Positions 57,651-64,000 of a stretch of 64,000 bases of DNA are shown piece after piece. The number at the start of each line of letters is the position of its first letter. Positions within the stretch are counted from its first letter, which is position 1. Source of the DNA: Dechloromonas sp. (lineage in GTDB: Bacteria; Pseudomonadota; Gammaproteobacteria; Burkholderiales; Rhodocyclaceae); the NCBI GenBank assembly GCA_011391255.1, contig JAABQV010000005.1, forward strand, positions 62,001-126,000, given 5' to 3'. Both the position numbers and the translations under genes were made by a program. The notes beneath the pieces are model-generated. The model saw only the letters and a program-made list of their open reading frames with translations, was not told the origin of the DNA and made no database searches.

Positions 57651-57898
57651 TTTGCCAATTCCCGCTCAACGCCCTTTCCAGCGTTCAGTTGTGCAGCCGC
57701 CGAAAGCAAACGCTTGGCGTTCGCCGGAGTGCGCAAAAGATAAGCTGTTTCCTCAAGCGCTTTGTAATCTTCAAGCGAGAGCATAACCACGGCTTGATCG
57801 CCATTGCGCGTGATAATCAAAGCTTCGTGGTTGTTACAAACCCGATCCATGGTGCTGGCAAGGTTTGCGCGAACAGTGGTGTAAGTCATAGCATCCAT
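57647..57898 (-). CDS. yefM: cassette 5: YefM antitoxin
   Basis: 83-residue Phd/YefM antitoxin (YTTVRANLASTMDRV, ALIITRNGDQAVVMLSLEDY, EETAYLLRTPANAKRLL). Start at the ATG with GGAGG seven bases upstream; the frame extends 12 codons further, into the operator. Confidence 0.93.
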   Translation of the reverse strand: MDAMTYTTVRANLASTMDRVCNNHEALIITRNGDQAVVMLSLEDYKALEETAYLLRTPANAKRLLSAAAQLNAGKGVERELAK

Positions 57899-57911
57899 TT
57901 TTCTGCCTCCA

Positions 57912-57954
57912 GATATGTACGCTTTAATGTACATATCAAACCACTGATTGTCCA
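57912..57954 (-). promoter_or_regulatory. yefM-yoeB promoter and operator
   Basis: GATATGTAC (57912-57920) and GTACATATC (57929-57937) form an inverted repeat carrying the TGTAC(A) core that YefM is known to bind. Minus-strand TGGACA (57954-57949) and TACATT (57931-57926) are 17 bp apart, so the operator covers the -10. Confidence 0.78.
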
Positions 57955-57975
57955 GAGAAAATCAGCTGACACGAC

Positions 57976-57990
57976 GCCCAACGATTAGGG
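57976..57990. repeat. collapsed attC5, end of array
   Basis: GCCCAAC is the exact complement of GTTGGGC at the start of cassette 5, but it is followed at once by GATTAGGG instead of a hairpin. The inner palindrome seems lost, so this cassette could no longer be excised alone. Confidence 0.65.
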
Positions 57991-58048
57991 TTCGATCGTG
58001 TAAATTGGAGACAGAGCGCGGTTTCCCGTCGGGAGGCCGTTTGATTAC

Positions 58049-58273
58049 TTACCCGCCGCGCTTCTTGCTGTAAGTTTTGAACACCGCTTTGGCGTCGCGG
58101 CCGGCGCGCTCAAGGGTACAGATGGCGGGGTCATCATCGTGGCCGCTAAAAAAATCGTCTTCCTGCGCCTGCATCACCATGGCGATTGCCTGCTCGTCAC
58201 GCAGCGCATAGCGCTCCGTGAGTTGCGTGGTGACTTCGTCGAGGTGTTCTTCGTAAGTCATATGGGCGGACAT
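58049..58273 (-). CDS. small acidic protein, unknown
   Basis: 74 residues (MTYEEHLDEVTTQLTERY, DDFFSGHDDDPAIC), no membrane segment. Not recognised. 15 bases after the next gene, so likely one operon with it. No clear ribosome site; a second ATG four codons in is possible. Confidence 0.55.
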   Translation of the reverse strand: MSAHMTYEEHLDEVTTQLTERYALRDEQAIAMVMQAQEDDFFSGHDDDPAICTLERAGRDAKAVFKTYSKKRGG

Positions 58274-58288
58274 GGCTGAGTGGTTGCC

Positions 58289-58573
58289 TTAGTGGGCAGC
58301 TTTTTTCTCGTTGGCCAGCGCGGTTTCGGCGATCTCGCGATAGAGCGAGGCGACTTGGCCGGCCAGTTGTTCAAATTCCGGATGACGTTGCAGCATCGGC
58401 ATGGCTTGTAGCGAGTCAGTCAGCAGTTCCTGCATGAAGGCGAGGTCAAATTCGTCGAAGACTTCGCCCTGGTCAACTTTGGCTTTGAGCGCCAGCGCAC
58501 GCGGTAGGCGTTGTGATTCGAAACGCTCCATCAAAACTGCCAAAACGCCTTTTTCGTCTTCCATGTTGCTCAT
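58289..58573 (-). CDS. small helical protein, unknown
   Basis: 94 residues, predicted helical, with FDEFDLAFMQELLTDSLQ and a Lys-rich end. Good ribosome site (AAGGAG, seven bases). Similar proteins occur in other betaproteobacteria as hypothetical, to my memory. Same strand as DUF779 and the aldehyde dehydrogenase. Confidence 0.65.
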   Translation of the reverse strand: MSNMEDEKGVLAVLMERFESQRLPRALALKAKVDQGEVFDEFDLAFMQELLTDSLQAMPMLQRHPEFEQLAGQVASLYREIAETALANEKKAAH

Positions 58574-58630
58574 TTGTTGTCTCCTTGTTTAGGTCTCAGT
58601 AGCAAGAGTTTATCACCAGCTGAAAGCGCA

Positions 58631-58996
58631 CTATGGCGCCGTCTTGGCTAGTTCTTCCAGTTCTTGTGCGGTGAATACCCGGGAACGGGTATGAAAGGCC
58701 TTGCCTTCCGAGCCTTCCAGCGAAAACGTGCCGCCGTGACCATCAATGACGTCGATGATCAGTTGCGTGTGTTTCCAGGTTTCAAACTGCGATTTGCTCA
58801 TGTAAAACGGCACACCGCCGATGTCGCCAAGGTGGACGTCGCCCTGGCCGATGGTCAGATCGGTGGGCAGGTAGCAGTTGGCGGCGCTGTTGTCGCAGCA
58901 GCCGCCGGATTGGTGAAACATCACTTCGCCGTACTGGCCTTGCAGTTTCTTGATCAGCTCGAGCGCAGCGGGGGTGGCAATGACGCGGTCAACCAT
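58631..58996 (-). CDS. DUF779 protein
   Basis: 121 residues with a Cys-rich patch (QSGGCCDNSAANCY) and GDVHLGDIGGVPFYM. DUF779 genes regularly sit beside aldehyde dehydrogenases of the ExaC/AldB group, as here; a role in metal or aldehyde handling is speculative. AAGGAG precedes the ATG. Confidence 0.88.
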   Translation of the reverse strand: MVDRVIATPAALELIKKLQGQYGEVMFHQSGGCCDNSAANCYLPTDLTIGQGDVHLGDIGGVPFYMSKSQFETWKHTQLIIDVIDGHGGTFSLEGSEGKAFHTRSRVFTAQELEELAKTAP

Positions 58997-59076
58997 GATT
59001 TCTCCTTGAAAAAACGGGGCGGTTGCCCGCCCCGGAAAGTGTTACCCGAAGGTGCCCAGAGAACCCGTTAAATCAA

Positions 59077-60597
<1,521 letters not shown>

Positions 60598-60656
60598 TTT
60601 TGTCTCCGATATTTTTACGAATGAGTGAATGAGTTACCCGAAGGGTGGTACTCCTT

Positions 60657-60673
60657 ATCAAGCCCCGTGCCAG
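60657..60673 (-). promoter_or_regulatory. sigma-54-type promoter of aldehyde dehydrogenase
   Basis: On the minus strand CTGGCACG, four bases, TTGAT: matches the TGGCACG-N4-TTGC consensus except for one base, with correct spacing. Fits control by the divergent AcoR-type activator. Confidence 0.75.
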
Positions 60674-60745
60674 CCCAGAAAATGCTCGCTATCTATATGA
60701 TTTAAATAATTTGTGCCAAAAACTGCCGTTGACCGTAACAGGTGC

Positions 60746-60785
60746 TGTGACGTTGCGTTCCGCGACAGTTGTCACAAAATGGAAC
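60746..60785. promoter_or_regulatory. interleaved dyads, candidate activator sites
   Basis: TGTGAC (60746-60751) with GTCACA (60771-60776), and GTTCC (60757-60761) with GGAAC (60781-60785), both with 19 bases between arms. They lie ~75-110 bp upstream of the sigma-54 element, a normal enhancer distance. Confidence 0.45.
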
Positions 60786-60882
60786 ACTTGAGCGTGCGCT
60801 AGCCTAATTAGCCTTGGCGCGCTCCGCTTAAAGCCTATACTCGGCAAAAAACGGGCAACGACCCGGCGAGGAGATGAGACAA

Positions 60883-62790
60883 ATGCGCACCCACACCCCG
60901 GCAGCGGCGCCGCTATTGCGCCAGGCGCGGAACAAATTGCTTGAAGACGGCGATTTCCCCGCCGGGCATATCGACGAACGGCTGGCTCGTTCATGGCGGC
61001 GCAGTCTGGCGGCGGGGCTCTCGCCGACCGAGCGGCTTTCCAACGTCGATAATCTTTCCGGTTCCCAACTACAACGCTCGCTGGCGCGCAATCACGATCT
61101 GGTGAGCCACTCGCGGCCGGTGATGGAATACCTCTTCGAGCAGGTGCGGCAAAGTCAGAGCATGGTCATCCTCGCCGATAATCGTGGTGTCCTCATGCAT
61201 ACGCTCGGCGATGTCGATTTTCTTGGCAAGGCCGAGCGCGTTGCCTTGATGTCCGGCGCCAGCTGGCACGAGCAGCAGCGCGGCACCAACGCCATCGGTA
61301 CGGCGCTGGCCGAGGCCGCCGGTGTCGAAATTCACGGCTCCGAACATTATCTGGAGCGCAACGGTTTCCTGACCTGTGCCGCCGCCCCCATCGTCTCGGC
61401 GACCGGCGAACTGCTCGGCGTTCTCGATATTTCCGGCGACCAGCGCAGCCGGCATCCGCACACCTCCGGGTTAGTCAATACGGCGGCGCGGATGATTGAA
61501 AACCGGCTGGTGCTGGCCGCCAGCCAGCGCCAGATTCGCCTGCATCTGCATGCCCAGCCGGAAGGTATTGGCAGCGTCGTTGAGGGCATCGTCGCACTTT
61601 CCGAGGATGGCTGGATCGTCGGCGCCAACCGCCAGGGTTTGGCCTACCTCGGGCTGGCTGCGGTCGACATCGGCGCGACGCCGATTTTTCGCGTGCTCGA
61701 TGTTCGGCTTGAACAAATTTTGGCCCGTTTTCAGCGTCGACCGCAACAGCCCATACTGCTGCATCGCCACGACGGCATGGCGATATATGCGCAGGTTCAT
61801 GCCGAATTCAAGACGCCCGTCGCGGTACAGCGCCTGCCGGAAAAGCCGGCGCAAGATGCGCTAAGTAAACTCGATACCGGTGATATTCGTTGGTCGGCCG
61901 CCGCGGGCAAGGCGCGACGCATCGCCGGCAAGCCGATTCCGCTGTTACTACTTGGCGAGTCCGGTGTCGGCAAGGAGTTGTTTGCGCGCGCCGTCCATGA
62001 GTCGTCGCCACAGAAAAATGGCCCATTTGTTGCCATCAACTGCGCCGCCTTGCCGGAGAATCTGATTGAGGCTGAACTCTTCGGTTACAGCGCCGGCGCC
62101 TTCACCGGGGCGGCGAAAGAGGGGCGCCCCGGCCGCCTGCGTGAGGCCGAGGGTGGCACGCTGTTTCTTGATGAGATCGGTGACATGCCGCTGACCATGC
62201 AGACCCGTCTCCTGCGCGTCTTGCAGGAACGCCAGGTGACGCCGCTGGGTGGCGGCCAGTCGGTCAGCGTAAATTTTTCGCTGATCTGTGCGACGCACAG
62301 CAACTTGCGCGAAGCCGCCGAAGCCGGGCGCTTCCGTAGCGATCTCTATTACCGGATCAACGGCCTGACGCTCAATTTGCCGGCCTTGCGCGAGCGCAGC
62401 GATTTTGTTCCGCTGGTCGAAAAACTGCTTGATGAACTCTTTCCGGATGGTCATCTGCATTTGGCACCGGAACTGTTGACGCGGCTGGCAGCCTACCGCT
62501 GGCCGGGTAATCTGCGCCAGCTGGCAAGCGTTTTGCGCACCGCCGTGGCAATGCTCGATTCTGATGAAACGAGAATTGACTGGCCGCACCTGCCCGACGA
62601 TCTGCTTGATGAGTTGAGCAAGGCCCCGGTCAAGCCGGCTTCAGTGGTCGCTGCGCAAAATCTAGATGAGCGCTCGCGTCAGGCCATTCACGAAACCCTG
62701 GAAGACTGTCGCGGGAATGTTTCAGAAGCCGCGCGCCGCCTCGGGATCAGCCGTCAGACCATGTATCGAAAGCTGAAAAATCAGGACTGA
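60883..62790 (+). CDS. AcoR-type sigma-54 activator
   Basis: 635 residues: GAF-like sensor region (about 70-200), an AAA+ core with Walker A GESGVGKE near 358-365, GAFTGA at 405-410 that touches sigma-54 and Walker B GGTLFLDEIGD, and a Fis-type helix-turn-helix at the end (NVSEAARRLGISRQTMYRKL). I take the second ATG (nine bases after GGAG); the first lies directly on the ribosome site. Probably activates the divergent aldehyde dehydrogenase genes. Confidence 0.9.
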   Translation: MRTHTPAAAPLLRQARNKLLEDGDFPAGHIDERLARSWRRSLAAGLSPTERLSNVDNLSGSQLQRSLARNHDLVSHSRPVMEYLFEQVRQSQSMVILADNRGVLMHTLGDVDFLGKAERVALMSGASWHEQQRGTNAIGTALAEAAGVEIHGSEHYLERNGFLTCAAAPIVSATGELLGVLDISGDQRSRHPHTSGLVNTAARMIENRLVLAASQRQIRLHLHAQPEGIGSVVEGIVALSEDGWIVGANRQGLAYLGLAAVDIGATPIFRVLDVRLEQILARFQRRPQQPILLHRHDGMAIYAQVHAEFKTPVAVQRLPEKPAQDALSKLDTGDIRWSAAAGKARRIAGKPIPLLLLGESGVGKELFARAVHESSPQKNGPFVAINCAALPENLIEAELFGYSAGAFTGAAKEGRPGRLREAEGGTLFLDEIGDMPLTMQTRLLRVLQERQVTPLGGGQSVSVNFSLICATHSNLREAAEAGRFRSDLYYRINGLTLNLPALRERSDFVPLVEKLLDELFPDGHLHLAPELLTRLAAYRWPGNLRQLASVLRTAVAMLDSDETRIDWPHLPDDLLDELSKAPVKPASVVAAQNLDERSRQAIHETLEDCRGNVSEAARRLGISRQTMYRKLKNQD

Positions 62791-62849
62791 CTGACGAACG
62801 ACTGGCCGTGCTCGCTGTCCATTTTGCTTGTGCTCGAGAATAGGCAGTC

Positions 62850-63467
62850 ATGTATCACGGAGAGAAATTTAACGCCTGGACGCATCTGATCGGTGCCTTG
62901 CTCGCCCTGAGCGGCGCGGTCTGGCTGCTTGGCGTGGCCGTAGCAAGCGGTGACGGCTGGAAGATATTCAGCATGTGCGTCTATGGCGCGACGCTGGTTG
63001 CGCTCTACAGTATTTCGACCGTCTATCACAGCGTGCGCGGGCGGGCAAAGCGCATCCTGCGCAAGCTCGACCATCTCTCGATCTACTTGCTGATCGCCGG
63101 CAGTTACACCCCGTTTTGCCTGATCAGCCTGCGTGGGCCATGGGGCTGGTGGCTTTTCGGCATTATCTGGACGCTGGCCGTGGTCGGTATGTTGCAGGAA
63201 ATCAAGCCGCGCTCCGAGGCGCGGGTGATGTCTTTGGTGATTTACGCGGTGATGGGCTGGATCGTGCTGGTGGCGGTCAAGCCGCTACTCGCCAATCTCG
63301 GCGTGGAGGGTTTCATCTGGCTGGCAGCGGGCGGCGCTTTTTATACGCTGGGTATCGTCTTCTTCGTTTTCGACGAGCGCTTCCGGCACTGGCACGGCAT
63401 CTGGCACCTGTTCGTGATCGCCGGTAGCCTGATGCACTTCATTGCCGTCCTGTTTTACGTGCTTTGA
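62850..63467 (+). CDS. hemolysin III family (TrhA/YqfA) membrane protein
   Basis: 205 residues with seven helices and the PAQR/HlyIII motifs: the N-terminal NAWTHLIGA, STVYHSVR, LDHLSIYLLIAGSYTPF and the C-terminal WHLFVIAGSLMHF. Related proteins affect membrane fluidity; haemolysis is not implied. Confidence 0.93.
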   Translation: MYHGEKFNAWTHLIGALLALSGAVWLLGVAVASGDGWKIFSMCVYGATLVALYSISTVYHSVRGRAKRILRKLDHLSIYLLIAGSYTPFCLISLRGPWGWWLFGIIWTLAVVGMLQEIKPRSEARVMSLVIYAVMGWIVLVAVKPLLANLGVEGFIWLAAGGAFYTLGIVFFVFDERFRHWHGIWHLFVIAGSLMHFIAVLFYVL

Positions 63468-63506
63468 TTGAGGCGAGGTAATCCCGCTTCAATCATGGCG
63501 CAAGAC

Positions 63507-63785
63507 TCAGGGGCGACGATCCTGCGGATTCCAGGAAAATAATGAGCGTGCCGTTTCGTTCATGCGCGTCAGGGCAGGTTCAATGGATTCTGAAAACGGT
63601 TTCTGGCTGGCCTGCGGGTTCCATGCAAAAAGCGGGCGCAGCATTTCGCTGAAGGCGTGTGCGCCAACGGCGGTGCTATCGGCGGCCAGTTTGGCAAACA
63701 AGCCGGCGCGCTCGATCAGTGCGCTGTTGAGATCCTGAGTTGCCGATGCAAGAACTTCGTTTTCCGGGGTTTTGGTTTTAGCCAT
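63507..63785 (-). CDS. small protein with repeated LFxWNPQ motif
   Basis: 92 residues. The motif LFAWNPQ and LFSWNPQ occur about 30 residues apart, each after a helix (FSEMLRP, MNETARS). Helical and soluble. GGAG lies upstream of the ATG. Upstream it shares the 12-mer TGGTGCACCGCA with the phasin promoter region, so a link with PHA granules is possible; otherwise not recognised. Confidence 0.6.
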   Translation of the reverse strand: MAKTKTPENEVLASATQDLNSALIERAGLFAKLAADSTAVGAHAFSEMLRPLFAWNPQASQKPFSESIEPALTRMNETARSLFSWNPQDRRP

Positions 63786-63804
63786 GATGAACTCCAATTT
63801 TGTT

Positions 63805-63820
63805 GCGGTGCACCATAATA
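63805..63820 (-). promoter_or_regulatory. motif shared with phasin promoter, and -10
   Basis: On the minus strand TATTAT is followed by GGTGCACCGCA, the same motif as at 46829-46840. No clear -35. Confidence 0.4.
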
Positions 63821-63881
63821 GCACGCTGCAACCCGGATTCTTGTTTCCCCGGAGGATTCATTTAGCCATGGGCGATCGGGC

Positions 63882-64000
63882 TCAAGACCAGATCCGCGTC
63901 GCCCCTACCGTCATCAGGCCGAGATAGGTGGCGGTCAAAGATCCGGCGAGATGGATGGACGCCAGGCCGATGGCTATTGCCGGCTGGCCGGCCAATAGCC
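63882..64000 (-). CDS. membrane protein fragment (3' end)
   Basis: 38 codons enter from the right edge and end at TGA. The product is hydrophobic (IAIGLASIHLAGS, TATYLGLMTVGA) and would be the last helix of a membrane protein. Family cannot be told. Confidence 0.45.
   Translation of the reverse strand, partial: LLAGQPAIAIGLASIHLAGSLTATYLGLMTVGATRIWS

Larger units (their letters stand above)
53796..57983. mobile_element. chromosomal integron, five cassettes
   Basis: An integron integrase gene is followed, on its 5' side, by an attI junction at base 54884 and five cassettes: 54885-55585, 55586-56252, 56253-56669, 56670-57386 and 57387-57983. In cassettes 1, 2 and 5 the left core of attC is the exact reverse complement of G plus the first six bases of the same cassette, as integron chemistry requires; cassette 3 matches six of seven. 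Three attC sites share an identical 26-bp core, a mark of chromosomal integrons. Confidence 0.92.

Overview
The window looks like chromosomal DNA of a betaproteobacterium, most likely of the Rhodocyclales (Azonexus/Dechloromonas-like). This is inferred from gene order (dcw cluster, then lpxC, DUF721, M23 peptidase, secA, argJ), from two phasin genes and from the style of the genes. No rRNA or tRNA gene was found, so the assignment rests on gene content only.

Layout. (1) 1-1038: the 3' end of a BREX phage-defence locus (brxL). (2) 1039-1692: an AT-rich, repeat-bearing gap ending in the mraZ promoter and MraZ boxes. (3) 1693-18106: a complete dcw cluster, mraZ-rsmH-ftsL-ftsI-murE-murF-mraY-murD-ftsW-murG-murC-ddl-ftsQ-ftsA-ftsZ, most genes overlapping by 1-4 bases. 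(4) 18186-27256: lpxC, a small membrane protein, a DUF721/DciA-like gene divergent from an M23 peptidase, secA, argJ, an AI-2E-type permease, a methyltransferase and apaG. (5) 27476-38110: tryptophan genes. trpE has a Trp-rich leader peptide and is separated from trpG-trpD-trpC by a reverse-strand PAP2/glycosyltransferase block and a gltIJKL amino-acid ABC transporter with a sigma-54-type promoter. (6) 38206-46734: an adenylate cyclase overlapping a convergent orphan histidine kinase, a pilin-like protein, a Kef-type antiporter, and the LPS genes kdsD-kdsC-lptC-lptA. (7) 46850-48214: two phasin genes with a consensus promoter and strong terminators. (8) 48245-53791: a molybdopterin-binding protein, an EI24 membrane protein and hrpA carrying an in-frame palindromic insertion.

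(9) 53796-57983 is the most notable region, a small chromosomal integron. An intact integron integrase (intI) is transcribed away from an attI junction, followed by five cassettes. These encode a secreted Cys-containing protein plus a small partner, a BrnT-like/CopG-like toxin-antitoxin pair, an Excalibur-domain protein, a reverse-oriented VapBC pair and a reverse-oriented YefM-YoeB pair. The attC sites share a 26-bp core; the last two are eroded. Three of five cassettes are toxin-antitoxin systems, each with a recognisable promoter of its own.

(10) 58049-64000: two small unknown genes, DUF779 and an aldehyde dehydrogenase with a sigma-54-type promoter facing an AcoR-type activator, a hemolysin III family protein, a small gene sharing an upstream motif with the phasin operon, and a gene fragment at the right edge.

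Positions and alignments were read by eye; family calls rest on recognised motifs, not on database searches.
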